From Actinomycetota bacterium (GTDB taxonomy: Bacteria > Actinomycetota > Aquicultoria > Aquicultorales > Aquicultoraceae): a stretch of 64,000 nucleotides of DNA. The notes beneath the pieces are model-generated. The model was given only the letters and a program-made list of their open reading frames with translations, had not been told where the DNA came from and searched no databases. Position numbers and translations under genes: made by a program. The DNA is taken from NCBI GenBank assembly GCA_018333515.1, contig JAGXSZ010000005.1, positions 106,674 through 170,673 of the forward strand, in the 5' to 3' direction. Shown piece after piece: positions 44,069-53,569 of the stretch (position 1 is the stretch's first letter; each line of letters opens with the position of its first letter).

Positions 44069-45508
44069 CTAGCCGCCGGCGCGCACGCCGAGCGCGTTAA
44101 ACAAGGCGTGCCCCTTGTCGAGCGTCTCCTGATATTCGGATTCCGCGCTCGAGTCCGCGACGATACCGCCGCCTACGTGTAGGTATGCCCTATCGTCTAT
44201 TGCGACTATCGTCCTGATGGCGATATTCGTGTCCATCTTGCGGTTGGTGCTTAAATACCCTATCGCTCCTGTGTAGATATTTCGCCTGCAGGGCTCGAGT
44301 TCCTCTATAATCTCCATCGCCCTGATTTTCGGTGCGCCGGTGATAGAGCCGCCGGGGAAGCCGGCGCGAATCAAATCCACGGCGCTAACGTCTGCGCGCA
44401 GCTGTCCGACGACCGTCGATACCAGGTGATGCACCGCCTTGTAGCTCTCGACGACCATCAACTCGGGGACCTGAACGCTGCCGAACTCACATACTCGTCC
44501 CAGATCATTGCGTTTGACATCGACTATCATCACATGCTCGGCGGAATCCTTCTCGCTCCGTGACAGTTCATCCGCGGCTCGTGCATCCTCTTGCTCATCG
44601 GTAAAGCGCGGCCTCGTCCCCTTGATGGGCCTGGTTTCCACATAAACGCCGTCTACCAGCATAAACCGCTCCGGCGACGAACTCAATATCGAGAATTCCC
44701 GATACCCTAAAAACGCGGCGAACGGGGCCGGGTTACACATTCTGAGCTGCTCGTAAAGGTGATAGTGCCCGACTTTTAAGTCGGCTTGAAACCGCTGGGC
44801 CAAGTTTACCTGAAAGATGTCTCCCTCGGCAATATGCGACCGCGCGTTCTCGATAATCTCGCGGTATCGTTCTTTCGTCATGTTAGAGATAAGATTTTCC
44901 GCAACCCGTCCGTTTCCGCCGCCGTAGGCCGGCCGGCCAAACCGGATATTATTTGCGGACGTCGCTTTCGCAATAAGCCCCTTCAGCCTGATCGAAGCGT
45001 CCCGCGCCGTGAAAGAGATGTTATCGGGAATATACGAAATCGCGTATGTTCGGCGGTCTTTGTGGTCGACGACTAAAGCCTCTGTGTAAAAGCCGAGATA
45101 AGCGTCGGGTATCCCTTGGTCGTCGAGGGCGATATCGGGAAGCCTCTCGATTTGCCTGTTGAGGTCATACCCGAAATAGCCGACCGCACCGCCCGTAAAA
45201 GGCAACGAGGCTGGTTCGGAAGCGTCCGCAAAGCCGAAATCCCTAATCTGTTCCTCAATAACGAGTAAGGGGTCTAAGCGGCTGACATTGACGGCGCCGC
45301 CGACCGAATACTCGGTTACGCCGTTCTTGGACTTGATGAAGCCGACCGGATTGCCGCCGAGAATCGAATAACGCCCGTATCGCTCCGACGGGAGCGCGCT
45401 TTCGAGCAAAAACGGCATATGGTCACGGAGCAGCCCGCGAAACGCGATATCGGGTCGCTCGATATGCTTGATTTCCTCAACGAGGAGGCTGCCCGCTGTG
45501 TTTATCAT
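44069..45508 (-). CDS. pabB: Aminodeoxychorismate synthase component I
   Basis: 479 residues of the chorismate-utilising family. The PIKGTRPR motif, with Lys, marks aminodeoxychorismate synthases (anthranilate synthases have PIAGTRPR), and it also shows FQVNLAQRF, EHVMIVDVKRNDLGRVCEFG, GSITGAPKIRAMEIIEELE and TNIAIRTIV. The glutamine amidotransferase partner PabA/TrpG is not in the window and must be elsewhere or the enzyme uses ammonia. Its ATG follows GGGAGC and, unusually, lies right behind a terminator-like hairpin. Confidence 0.92.
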   Translation of the reverse strand: MINTAGSLLVEEIKHIERPDIAFRGLLRDHMPFLLESALPSERYGRYSILGGNPVGFIKSKNGVTEYSVGGAVNVSRLDPLLVIEEQIRDFGFADASEPASLPFTGGAVGYFGYDLNRQIERLPDIALDDQGIPDAYLGFYTEALVVDHKDRRTYAISYIPDNISFTARDASIRLKGLIAKATSANNIRFGRPAYGGGNGRVAENLISNMTKERYREIIENARSHIAEGDIFQVNLAQRFQADLKVGHYHLYEQLRMCNPAPFAAFLGYREFSILSSSPERFMLVDGVYVETRPIKGTRPRFTDEQEDARAADELSRSEKDSAEHVMIVDVKRNDLGRVCEFGSVQVPELMVVESYKAVHHLVSTVVGQLRADVSAVDLIRAGFPGGSITGAPKIRAMEIIEELEPCRRNIYTGAIGYLSTNRKMDTNIAIRTIVAIDDRAYLHVGGGIVADSSAESEYQETLDKGHALFNALGVRAGG

Positions 45509-45524
45509 AGCTCCCTATCCACAC

Positions 45525-45573
45525 AAAAAAACAAGCATCCGCTCTGGCGGGATGCCTGTTTACAGGCTGACAT
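45525..45573 (-). terminator. Attenuator-like hairpins in the pabB leader
   Basis: On the minus strand AACAGGCATCC pairs with GGATGCTTGTT (11 bp, one G-T; 45530-45540 and 45550-45560) and is followed by TTTTTTT, ending 17 bases before the pabB ATG. The upstream arm can instead form GCCTGT-AA-ACAGGC (45554-45567), which would block the terminator. A 22-codon frame starts at the ATG at 45573 and ends as TGA overlapping the pabB ATG. A terminator this close to a start codon is best read as regulated attenuation. Confidence 0.6.
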
Positions 45574-45635
45574 ACCAAATTCTAAATCAACGTATTTACG
45601 ATTGACACTAGATTAGCAGCACCGAGAGTGTTTTT

Positions 45636-45671
45636 TCAAGTGATTTGTCGAGTCACTTGAAACCAAATCAC
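45636..45671. other. Two mutually exclusive hairpins abutting the upstream stop codon
   Basis: TCAAGTGA (45636-45643) pairs perfectly with TCACTTGA (45653-45660), while GTGATTTG (45640-45647) pairs perfectly with CAAATCAC (45664-45671). The first arms overlap, so only one stem can form at a time. They lie between the unknown membrane protein gene and pabB, at the far end of the pabB leader region. Confidence 0.5.
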
Positions 45672-47006
45672 CTAAATACTGTCGGGTACCGAGCCGGAAG
45701 CGCGCTCCGGCCGGCCGGAGCGCGCGGTCGTCCCTTTCTTGCGGGCTTTGTTCTTGACGGCTTTATCTTGCGCTTGCTTGGGCTTTGCCTCTTTAGTCTT
45801 GGTAATCTTCTCTTTGGACGGCTTTTGCGGCGCGGCCTGCTTCTTGTCCGTCTTTGCCGGCGCCAATATTTTCCCGATCTGCTCGACCATGCCAAACTGC
45901 AATTTTGCTTTCTCAAAGAGGTACTCGGCCGGCATGCGCATCCGCGAAAAATCGTAGCCGACAAAGACGCCGTCTTGGTTTAATAAGATGAATTCCGCGT
46001 CTAAATCGATTATCTCTTCTCTTAGCTTCTCGACTATCTCCAGCGCTCTCTTCTCGTTCGGCGAAGCTATCTCATATTCGTCCTCTATCCGAATCCCGTC
46101 GATTTCGATTTCAAGGCGCTTCAAGTCGGGCTCCCAACTCTCGTCCTCGGCGAGCGCCGCATACCAACGCGGCAGCTCCCGGCGGAGCGCTTTAAAATAA
46201 ACCTCAGGCCATGCGTTGGGCCTGTTGATTATCGTGTCATCGACTTTAAAGTCAGCGCCCGTCATAATGCCCGCGATTTTATTGTTTGAGAGACTCCCCT
46301 CCGCGCCGTATATTTGCACGACTTTCCCCTGGTATTCGCCTTCCGCAGAGGAAAAACCTAAGGGAACATTGGAGCCCTTATAGCTGATGTGCAGGTTTTG
46401 CGCGGCATAGTGAACGGCTTCATCGTAGCGGACTTTGCCCAGATTTATGAAGCGGTAAAGCAAGCGGTTAGTTGGGTGCGGCATTCCTTCCGCAAAAAGA
46501 ATCGCCGGGAATATCGCTATTCCGGAGACGATAAGGCTCAGCCATGCCGGCCCGACAGCGACCGCATCCTCGTATGCGGCTGACGGGAGGCCGATGGCGA
46601 CAATCGATAGCGCATATGCGGCAAATAAGGGCGCCGCCGATGCGGGAGAGTTCGGGCTGGGTCGCCAAACCGCGACAATCACCATAAGAATAAAGACGAG
46701 GGGTATGGCTAATGCGTATTGCCCTTCACCGGCGATGAGGTCATAGGCATTGTGCGAACCTGTGGCACCGTAAAGCCAAGGTAACCGGTTTATAGCTAGA
46801 ACAGCCAACGCAAAGGCCGTTAACACGGCCCTCAATGCCAAGATGGTTTTTTCCGGATGACCGTCGGTTGAATTCTTTGAGATTTCCGCGTATAGCCGCT
46901 GGAAAAAGATGAGTGCGATAAGCAGGACGCCCAGCTTCACAACGAAAGCGAGTATGTCTAATATAAGATTTTGCGTACCGGTCCCGAATACAGTTTCTGT
47001 AAACAT
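45672..47006 (-). CDS. Uncharacterised membrane protein with a Lys/Ala-rich tail
   Basis: 444 residues, family not recognised. There are five or six membrane helices in the first 180 residues (for example VVKLGVLLIALIFF and YALAIPLVFILMVIVAVW), then a soluble alpha/beta domain (about 185-385, with VVQIYGAEGSLSNNKIAGIM), and a disordered basic C-terminal tail of about 65 residues rich in Lys, Ala and Pro. The tail could bind nucleic acid, membrane or cell wall. It lies between hisG and pabB with its own promoter. Confidence 0.7.
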   Translation of the reverse strand: MFTETVFGTGTQNLILDILAFVVKLGVLLIALIFFQRLYAEISKNSTDGHPEKTILALRAVLTAFALAVLAINRLPWLYGATGSHNAYDLIAGEGQYALAIPLVFILMVIVAVWRPSPNSPASAAPLFAAYALSIVAIGLPSAAYEDAVAVGPAWLSLIVSGIAIFPAILFAEGMPHPTNRLLYRFINLGKVRYDEAVHYAAQNLHISYKGSNVPLGFSSAEGEYQGKVVQIYGAEGSLSNNKIAGIMTGADFKVDDTIINRPNAWPEVYFKALRRELPRWYAALAEDESWEPDLKRLEIEIDGIRIEDEYEIASPNEKRALEIVEKLREEIIDLDAEFILLNQDGVFVGYDFSRMRMPAEYLFEKAKLQFGMVEQIGKILAPAKTDKKQAAPQKPSKEKITKTKEAKPKQAQDKAVKNKARKKGTTARSGRPERASGSVPDSI

Positions 47007-47018
47007 AATTCATCTTCA

Positions 47019-47024
47019 ATTATA
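47019..47024 (-). promoter_or_regulatory. Extended -10 promoter of the unknown membrane protein gene
   Basis: The minus strand reads TGGTATAAT, a TGn-extended exact TATAAT, with TGAAAA 17 bases upstream. The start site would fall about six bases before the ATG at 47006, so the mRNA may be nearly leaderless, which is common in Actinobacteria; no strong ribosome site is present. Confidence 0.5.
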
Positions 47025-47100
47025 CCACGATACCGGTGCTTTTTCATATTTATTAGAGCGTTTTTGCATAAAAAGCCGATGGTTGGAACCTGATACCCGG

Positions 47101-47973
47101 CTAACGCACTATCTTGGAAATTACGATTTCGATGATATCCTCGGCCCCGGCGGCCTTGAGTTCGGGAATGAGCGTGTTGACACACGCTTTTTCGACTACC
47201 GTCTCCACAGCGAAGTAATCGGAGTTGTAGAGCTGGGAAACGGTCGGGTTCTTGAGCGCGGGCAACACGGAGACGATAGTATCGAGCTGCGCCTTGGGTA
47301 CGTTCATGCTGATCAGAACCTTACCGCGGGCCTCTATCACGCCCAGAAGAAGCGTCCTTATCTCCTCGATCGCCTGTCTCTTTTGCGGGTCGGCCCACGA
47401 AGCTCTGTTCACCATCAGCCGCGTGGTAGATTCCAGAACGGTGCCTATGATTTTCAGGCGATTACGACGGAGCGTCTCTCCCGTCTCGGTGAGGTCGACG
47501 ACGACATCGACTAACTCGGGTATCTTGGCTTCGGTCGCCCCGTGCGAGAACGATAACTTTACCGGGACGCCGATATCCTCAAAATATTTTCGGGTCACAT
47601 TCATGAGTTCGGTACTGACACGGCTGCCCGGCGGGATCTCTTCGGGCCTTTCGATCGGCGAGCCCTCGGGTACCGCAACGACGAGTTTCATTACGCCCGC
47701 TCCGGTTTTGGCATACGGCATATCGGCGATTTCGATTACATCGGCTCCCGTTTCGATTATCCAGTCATGACCGCCGATTCCCAGGTCGAAATAGCCTTCG
47801 GCGACATAATTAGGGATTTCTTGCGGTCTTAAAACTTTGACCTTGCTGATTCGGGGGTCGCTGGTGGTCGGATTGTAGCCCCTGGAACTCTTCTTTATCT
47901 CGAGATCCGCTTGCGCGAAGAGCTTAAGGGTTTGCTCTTCGAGACTTCCTTTTGGTAACGCGATGCTTAACAT
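47101..47973 (-). CDS. hisG: ATP phosphoribosyltransferase, long form
   Basis: 290 residues, first enzyme of histidine synthesis. It has ALPKGSLEEQTLKLFAQADL, the PRPP-related DLGIGGHDWIIETGADV and VDLTETGETLRRNRLK, and a C-terminal regulatory ACT-like domain of about 75 residues (VLISMNVPKAQLDTIVSVLP onward), so it belongs to the long, self-regulated form that does not need HisZ. It stands apart from other his genes. Ribosome site GGGAGC precedes the ATG. Confidence 0.94.
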   Translation of the reverse strand: MLSIALPKGSLEEQTLKLFAQADLEIKKSSRGYNPTTSDPRISKVKVLRPQEIPNYVAEGYFDLGIGGHDWIIETGADVIEIADMPYAKTGAGVMKLVVAVPEGSPIERPEEIPPGSRVSTELMNVTRKYFEDIGVPVKLSFSHGATEAKIPELVDVVVDLTETGETLRRNRLKIIGTVLESTTRLMVNRASWADPQKRQAIEEIRTLLLGVIEARGKVLISMNVPKAQLDTIVSVLPALKNPTVSQLYNSDYFAVETVVEKACVNTLIPELKAAGAEDIIEIVISKIVR

Positions 47974-48065
47974 TATAGCTCCCGTACTGATATCGGTTTA
48001 ATCAATATATTTTAACACATTAAAGTGTTAGAGTGCTAGGGTTTGCTGAGATTGGGTGCTGAAAG

Positions 48066-50903
48066 CTAGCCGACGAGCACGCCGCTATCGAGCAGGGCCT
48101 TCTTCAAGAACTGTCCGGTGTATGAGGATTTGGTCTGCGCGATAGCCTCGGGCGAGCCGACGGCGACAACGAATCCGCCCGCCTCCCCGCCGTCGGGACC
48201 GAGGTCGATGATCCAATCGGCCGTCTTTATGACATCTAGGTTGTGCTCGATAACAAGGACGCTATTGCCCTGGGCGACGAGCCGGCCCAAAACCTCGAGG
48301 AGCTTCTCGATATCGGCGAAGTGCAGGCCGGTTGTGGGTTCGTCGAGAATATAGAAGGTCCTGCCGGTCGCTATCTTGCACAGCTCAGCCGCGAGCTTCA
48401 CCCGCTGCGCTTCGCCGCCGGAGAGCGTCGGGGCGGGCTGGCCGAGCTTGATATAGCCGAGGCCGACGTCGAAGAGCGTCCGCAGCTTGCGGCGAATCTT
48501 CGGTATGTTCTCGAAAAAACCGAGTGCTTCCTCGATCGACATGTTTAAAACATGCGCTATGTTCTTGCCTTTATACTTGACCTCCAGCGTCTCTTTATTA
48601 AAACGCGAGCCCTTGCAGACCTCGCACGGTATATAGATATCCGGCAAGAAGTGCATCTCTATCTTTATGGTGCCGTCTCCGCCGCAGGCCTCGCAGCGCC
48701 CGCCCTTGACATTAAAACTGAAACGCCCCGGCTTATATCCCCTCACCTGCGCCTCGGGCACTTGGCTGAAGAGATTCCTGATGTCGTCGAAGACCTTTAC
48801 GTAGGTCGCCGCGTTCGAGCGCGGCGTGCGCCCGATGGGCGACTGGTCGATTTCGATTGCCTTGTCGATATGCTCGAGCCCTTCGACCGTGTCGTGTTTT
48901 CCGGGGAGATCACGGGAGCGATATAGCTTGCGCGCCAATACCTTCGAGAGAATGTCGGTGACGAGCGTGCTTTTTCCGCTCCCCGAGACGCCGGTCACAC
49001 AAGTAAGCAGACCGAGCGGGAAGTCGACGTCGATGTTTTTCAAATTGTGCTCGGCGGCACCCCTGATACTGAGCCGTGCGTCACCGGGCACCCTGCGTTC
49101 CTTGGGCGTCTCGATTTTACGCCGGCCGCTTAAGAACCGGCCGGTGATGGAATCGGGCGCCGCCAGGATATCATCATACGTCCCGCTTGCCACGATGTGT
49201 CCGCCGTGCTCGCCCGCGAAAGGGCCGATATCGACGATATGGTCGGCCTCGCGCATCGTCTCCTCGTCGTGCTCGACGACGATGAGGGTATTGCCGAGGT
49301 CGCGCAAGCGCTTAAGAGTCTGGATGAGGCGCTTGTTGTCCCGCTGGTGGAGGCCGATGCTCGGCTCATCGAGCACATATAAGACTCCGACCAGGCCCGA
49401 GCCTATCTGGGTAGCCAGGCGGATACGCTGCGCCTCCCCGCCGGAGAGCGTCCCCGCAGTGCGGTTTATCGTCAGGTAGTCGAGCCCGACGTCGATTAGA
49501 AACCGCAGGCGCTCGCGGACTTCTTTTAATATCCGGTGGCCTATCATCTGCTCGCGCTCGGTCAGTGTGAGATTGGTTATGAACTCGTGCGAGGCCTTAG
49601 ACGACATCTCGCTGAACTGGTGGATGTTTTTACCGCCGACCGTCACCGCGAGGCTCTCCGGTTTTAGCCTCGCCCCGTCACAGACCGGACAAGCCCGCAT
49701 CGTCATATATTGCGCGATCTGCTCGCGCACGTAATCACTCTCGGTGTCGCGATAGCGGCGCGCCAGGTTTTGAATAGCGCCGTCGAACTTCGAGTTGTAG
49801 CCGCGGCTTCGCCCGGTAAGAGTACGATACTTTACATGGACAGGCCTGTCGGTACCGAGCAGCAGGCTTCGGCGAGCGTCCTCGGGGAGGTCTATCCACG
49901 GCGTCTCCATATCGATGCCGTACTCCTCGCAGACCGCCCTGATTATCTTGGGGTAAAAATCGATTCGCGTATAGAAATAGGGGTGAATCGCCCCTTCGTT
50001 TATGCTTAAGCTCGCGTCCGGGACGACGAGTTCCGGGTCGACTACCATCCTGGTGCCGAGCCCCGAGCACTCACGGCACGCGCCGTAAGGGTTGTTGAAC
50101 GAAAACATCCTCGGCTCGAGGTCCTCGAAGCTCACCCCGCAATCGATACAAGCAAAAAACGTGCTGAAGTCTTGCCTTTCGCCGTCGGTTATATCGATAG
50201 ATATGATGCCGTCGGCGAGGCTTAAGGCGGTCTCGACCGAATCGGCGAGCCGGCGCTCAATACCCTCTTTCATCACCAGCCGGTCGACGACGACATCGAT
50301 ATCGTGCCGTTCCTTCTTATCGATTTTAATATCCTCGTCGAGGCCGAAGACTTTGCCGTCTATCTGAACACGGGCGAACCCGTCTTTTCTCAAACGCTCC
50401 AAAAGTTCGCGGTACTCGCCCTTGCGGCCTCGAACGACCGGCGCGAGCACCTGAAACTTCGTTCCCGGCTCCAACCTTAAGACTTGCTCGACGATTTGTT
50501 GCGAGGTCTGCTGGGCTATCTCCTTGCCGCAATCGGGACAGTGCGGCACGCCGATTCGCGCATAGAGCAGGCGCAAGTAATCGTAGACTTCGGTGATGGT
50601 CCCGACCGTCGAGCGCGGGTTTTTCGAGGTCGATTTCTGATCGATGCAAATAGCGGGCGAGAGGCCGTCGATGTGGTCGACATCGGGTTTGTCCATCTGC
50701 CCTAGAAACTGGCGCGCATAGGACGAGAGCGACTCGACGTAACGTCGCTGTCCTTCGGCGTAGATGGTATCGATTGCCAGCGACGACTTGCCCGACCCGC
50801 TCAGGCCGGTCATGACGATCAGTTTGTTTCGGGGTAGTTCCAGACTTATGTTCTTTAAGTTGTGTTCACGCGCACCGCGTATTATCAGCTTGTCGTCTTG
50901 CAT
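48066..50903 (-). CDS. uvrA: UvrABC excinuclease subunit A
   Basis: 945 residues, full length. Two ABC ATPase modules with Walker [21 protein letters not shown] and [20 protein letters not shown], signatures [17 protein letters not shown] and [16 protein letters not shown], and three zinc sites ([20 protein letters not shown] [11 protein letters not shown], and [19 protein letters not shown]). It recognises bulky DNA lesions and loads UvrB. uvrB and uvrC are not in the window and no LexA box (GAAC-N4-GTTC) was found upstream. The ribosome site GAGGAT is close to the ATG. Confidence 0.98.
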   Translation of the reverse strand: MQDDKLIIRGAREHNLKNISLELPRNKLIVMTGLSGSGKSSLAIDTIYAEGQRRYVESLSSYARQFLGQMDKPDVDHIDGLSPAICIDQKSTSKNPRSTVGTITEVYDYLRLLYARIGVPHCPDCGKEIAQQTSQQIVEQVLRLEPGTKFQVLAPVVRGRKGEYRELLERLRKDGFARVQIDGKVFGLDEDIKIDKKERHDIDVVVDRLVMKEGIERRLADSVETALSLADGIISIDITDGERQDFSTFFACIDCGVSFEDLEPRMFSFNNPYGACRECSGLGTRMVVDPELVVPDASLSINEGAIHPYFYTRIDFYPKIIRAVCEEYGIDMETPWIDLPEDARRSLLLGTDRPVHVKYRTLTGRSRGYNSKFDGAIQNLARRYRDTESDYVREQIAQYMTMRACPVCDGARLKPESLAVTVGGKNIHQFSEMSSKASHEFITNLTLTEREQMIGHRILKEVRERLRFLIDVGLDYLTINRTAGTLSGGEAQRIRLATQIGSGLVGVLYVLDEPSIGLHQRDNKRLIQTLKRLRDLGNTLIVVEHDEETMREADHIVDIGPFAGEHGGHIVASGTYDDILAAPDSITGRFLSGRRKIETPKERRVPGDARLSIRGAAEHNLKNIDVDFPLGLLTCVTGVSGSGKSTLVTDILSKVLARKLYRSRDLPGKHDTVEGLEHIDKAIEIDQSPIGRTPRSNAATYVKVFDDIRNLFSQVPEAQVRGYKPGRFSFNVKGGRCEACGGDGTIKIEMHFLPDIYIPCEVCKGSRFNKETLEVKYKGKNIAHVLNMSIEEALGFFENIPKIRRKLRTLFDVGLGYIKLGQPAPTLSGGEAQRVKLAAELCKIATGRTFYILDEPTTGLHFADIEKLLEVLGRLVAQGNSVLVIEHNLDVIKTADWIIDLGPDGGEAGGFVVAVGSPEAIAQTKSSYTGQFLKKALLDSGVLVG

Positions 50904-51300
50904 AATCCTCGCAGTCCCTGACTGTCTACATCCTTATAGGCATAAAACGATTAAAGCTGCCCGTGGACAGCCATCGATAATCTCTTCGGTCTATCGCTTT
51001 CCGTCCTAATTATACCAGAAAGGGGGACGTTGTTACGGCTGTTACGGATACCCAGCCACTGCGCGCGCACGGACTTTAATATTTCAGGGCTAAAGCCCTG
51101 AGCTACGAGTAGCCGGCCGGGCCGACCCGTGCCTAGCGCCATCCCAACCTCGCCTCAGAGGCACTCGATAATACGCGTCTCTTTCCGATACCCGAAGATC
51201 GCAACGCTCAACCGTCGAAATACAAATCACTCGATTCCATCCGCCCGACGCGGACGATGAAGTCTCCCGCTGGTTGTTACTTTTGCGCAATCTCACTACA
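50904..51300. other. 397-bp divergent spacer between uvrA and rarA, with a REP-like palindrome
   Basis: No gene is seen. TCAGGGCT-TA-AAGCCCTGA-type palindrome (51084-51101, arms CAGGGCT/AGCCCTG) lies next to GAGCTACGAG, a phrase I recall from dispersed palindromic repeats in several bacteria. Promoters for the two divergent genes must be here, with AATTATACC near 51006 a possible -10 on either strand, but no pair is clear. No LexA operator was found. Confidence 0.45.
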
Positions 51301-52716
51301 ATGCAAGATATGGACACATTATTCTCCCATTCCATGCGGAACAGCAAAAAGACTCCGCTTGCCGAGCGGATGAGGCCGCGTTCGCTCGAAGAGTTTGTCG
51401 GGCAGGAACACCTCCTCGGCCCGAAAGGGTTGCTCAGAGCCCTTATCGAGAATGACCGGCTCAGCTCCATCATCCTCTGGGGACCGCCCGGCACCGGCAA
51501 GACGACAATCGCACGGATAATCGCGCATATGACCAAAGCATACTTTAGCGAATTCTCCGCGGTAACCAGCGGAGTCGCCGATATACGAAGCGTCGTCAAA
51601 GAGGCGTCGGAGAGGAGAGACTTCGAGGGCAGACAGACAATCCTCTTCGTCGATGAGATACACCGTTTCAACAAGGCCCAGCAGGACGCCTTTTTGCCTC
51701 ACATCGAAGCCGGCACGATTGTGTTGATTGGCGCGACGACCGAGAACCCCGGTTTCGAGGTGAACGCGCCGATACTCTCGCGCTCGCGTCTTTTCAGATT
51801 GGAACAGCTCTCGGATGACGGCATAATCGCGATTATTAAGCGGGCGTTGGCCGATACTCAGCGCGGCCTGGGCTACCTGGGACTCGCGATCGAAGCCGGC
51901 GCGATCGAGCATATTGCTAAAAACTCCAACGGCGACGCTCGCGTCGCTCTCACCGCGCTCGAACTTGTGGCTAATAGCCTGGTAGGGGATTCAGTCGGGA
52001 GCGATGTCGTACCTACGCCTGCCGGCCGCGAGACTGTCGATAAGAACAGGACGGGGAAGGAGTCGGCGAGTTCGCGGCAACGTCCCATAGTAATAACGAT
52101 AGCAATGGCCGAGGAGGCTATCAACAAGAAGCAGCTCCAATATGATCGGGCGGGGGACGCGCACTACGACATCATCAGCGCGTTCATCAAGAGCCTGCGC
52201 GGTACCGACCCCGATGCGGCCGTCTACTACCTGGCGCGAATGCTCGAGAGCGGAGAAGACGCGAAATTCATCGCGCGCCGGATGGTCGTCTTCGCGTCCG
52301 AAGACATCGGCAATGCCGACCCTCAGGCGCTCGTGCTCGCCGCGGCGACCGTTGACGCGCTCAACTTCATCGGAATGCCCGAGGCGAAATTCGCGCTCAC
52401 GCAATGCGCGACCTACCTCGCGAGCGCCCCGAAGTCGAACTCGGCAAAGACCGCGATTTTCGCCGCTTTTGCCGACCTGCGGGATAAACGGGTAGAGCCC
52501 ATCCCCAACCACCTGCGAAACGCGCCGACCGCTCTCGCCAAGAAGCTCGGCCACGGTAAGGGCTATAAATACCCGCACGATTTTGACGAGAACTACATCG
52601 AGGAGACCTACCTCCCCGAGAATCTTAAAGACAAGGTCTACTACCAACCCTCAGATAACGGGTTTGAGAGGACGATAAAAGAGCGCCTCAATAAATTACG
52701 CAAAAAGCAGGTGTAA
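51301..52716 (+). CDS. rarA: Replication-associated recombination ATPase RarA (MgsA)
   Basis: 471 residues from the ATG at 51301 (one at 51310 is as likely; a frame from 51274 has no support). AAA+ motifs: PLAERMRPRSLEEFVGQEHL, Walker A WGPPGTGKTTIARI, Walker B ILFVDEIHRFNKAQQDAFLP, IGATTENPGFEVN, and the RarA C-terminal tetramerisation region with RGTDPDAAVYYLARMLESGE and GKGYKYPHDFDENY. It acts at stalled replication forks. A roughly 40-residue insert (about 220-260, rich in Thr, Ser, Arg) precedes the lid domain. Confidence 0.95.
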   Translation: MQDMDTLFSHSMRNSKKTPLAERMRPRSLEEFVGQEHLLGPKGLLRALIENDRLSSIILWGPPGTGKTTIARIIAHMTKAYFSEFSAVTSGVADIRSVVKEASERRDFEGRQTILFVDEIHRFNKAQQDAFLPHIEAGTIVLIGATTENPGFEVNAPILSRSRLFRLEQLSDDGIIAIIKRALADTQRGLGYLGLAIEAGAIEHIAKNSNGDARVALTALELVANSLVGDSVGSDVVPTPAGRETVDKNRTGKESASSRQRPIVITIAMAEEAINKKQLQYDRAGDAHYDIISAFIKSLRGTDPDAAVYYLARMLESGEDAKFIARRMVVFASEDIGNADPQALVLAAATVDALNFIGMPEAKFALTQCATYLASAPKSNSAKTAIFAAFADLRDKRVEPIPNHLRNAPTALAKKLGHGKGYKYPHDFDENYIEETYLPENLKDKVYYQPSDNGFERTIKERLNKLRKKQV

Positions 52717-52718
52717 GA

Positions 52719-52748
52719 TTGAAAGACCCGCAACGGCGGGCCTTTCAA
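52719..52748. terminator. Bidirectional terminator between rarA and the lipoprotein gene
   Basis: TTGAAAGACCCGC-AACG-GCGGGCCTTTCAA is a near-perfect inverted repeat whose GC core is flanked by A and T stretches on both sides, so it can end both converging transcripts. It starts two bases after the rarA stop. Confidence 0.75.
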
Positions 52749-52842
52749 TTAATGAGCTATGCGTTTTCTTGAGCTATGCTTTCCATAGCCACAGCCATTC
52801 GAGCCTACAACAAAAATCCTACACGATGATGATTTCCAGCAA

Positions 52843-53358
52843 CTACTCTGCTACCAGCGTTATAACGATTGAAGTATCGTTATCGTTCTTCCCTATCATG
52901 ACCGAGCCGGCGTCCGTTTCACCTTTCTTAAGGCCTAGCGTGAAAGCTTCGTTAAAGTCGAGCGTGCTCGCCACATCATAGCCGCCTAATTGTTCTTTGT
53001 CTTTGTAAAACTCGACGACCTTAGCGAAATCATCCTTGCTCGTAAATGTGACGATCATCGATGTTTGACCACCCTGTTTCGTCGACATCGCGCCTTCGAG
53101 TTCGGCCCCTTTGTAGACCGGGAAGTCTTTCGGGAACCCATCAGGGAGTTTCTTGGAGCCGATGCTGACTTCGGCGTCACCCTCTTTCGTTTTGATAGTA
53201 ACATTGTCTCCCTTAATATCGACTTTGCCGCCGGTTCCCTCCTCAATCAACTTCTCTGCGGCTTTCTGCCCGACCTTTTCGGAAACGCCTCCACAGCCGG
53301 CCGCCACAGCCGCCAACATCAAGGCAACTAACGCTACCACGACTTTCTTCAAGTCCAT
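52843..53358 (-). CDS. Predicted lipoprotein of unknown function
   Basis: 171 residues. A signal peptide with a Lys pair ends in the lipobox LAAVAAGCGG, so Cys22 should be lipid-modified. The mature part has an acidic, Lys-rich region with repeating beta strands (GDNVTIKTKEGDAEVSIGS) and a C-terminal domain (about 80-170) beginning PKDFPVYKGAELEG, a pattern seen in several small actinobacterial and chloroflexal lipoproteins. The ribosome site GGAGGAG lies just before the ATG. No function can be given. Confidence 0.75.
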   Translation of the reverse strand: MDLKKVVVALVALMLAAVAAGCGGVSEKVGQKAAEKLIEEGTGGKVDIKGDNVTIKTKEGDAEVSIGSKKLPDGFPKDFPVYKGAELEGAMSTKQGGQTSMIVTFTSKDDFAKVVEFYKDKEQLGGYDVASTLDFNEAFTLGLKKGETDAGSVMIGKNDNDTSIVITLVAE

Positions 53359-53549
53359 ACACTCCTCCGTTCTTTGCCAACCCTATGGTCATAAACCTTC
53401 GATTCCCGCTCGCACCACAAATATAAGAGCCGAAAGAACTCCCTCTTGGAGACGCTATTATTCTATTCGCTAAGCGACGCATTATTCCTGCTGCCCAATT
53501 AAGATATGTCCGCCGATTAAGTGCAATTACGTGGGTTATAAACAGAAAC

Positions 53550-53569
53550 GACCGAGCATTAAGTCGGTC
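53550..53569 (-). terminator. Terminator-like hairpin
   Basis: GACCGA (53550-53555) and TCGGTC (53564-53569) pair around an 8-nt loop, flanked by GAAAC and ATTTC that extend the symmetry. On the minus strand GTTTCTGTTT follows. It could end transcription of the gene at 53839-54471, though it lies 270 bases away. Confidence 0.4.

Noticed and set aside
47974..48065. CIRCE (HrcA) operator upstream of hisG
   Set aside because: Only one half, TAGCACTC, is present; the second half is missing and hisG is not a heat-shock gene.
50904..51300. LexA/SOS box between uvrA and rarA
   Set aside because: No GAAC-N4-GTTC or CGAAC-type palindrome found on either strand.
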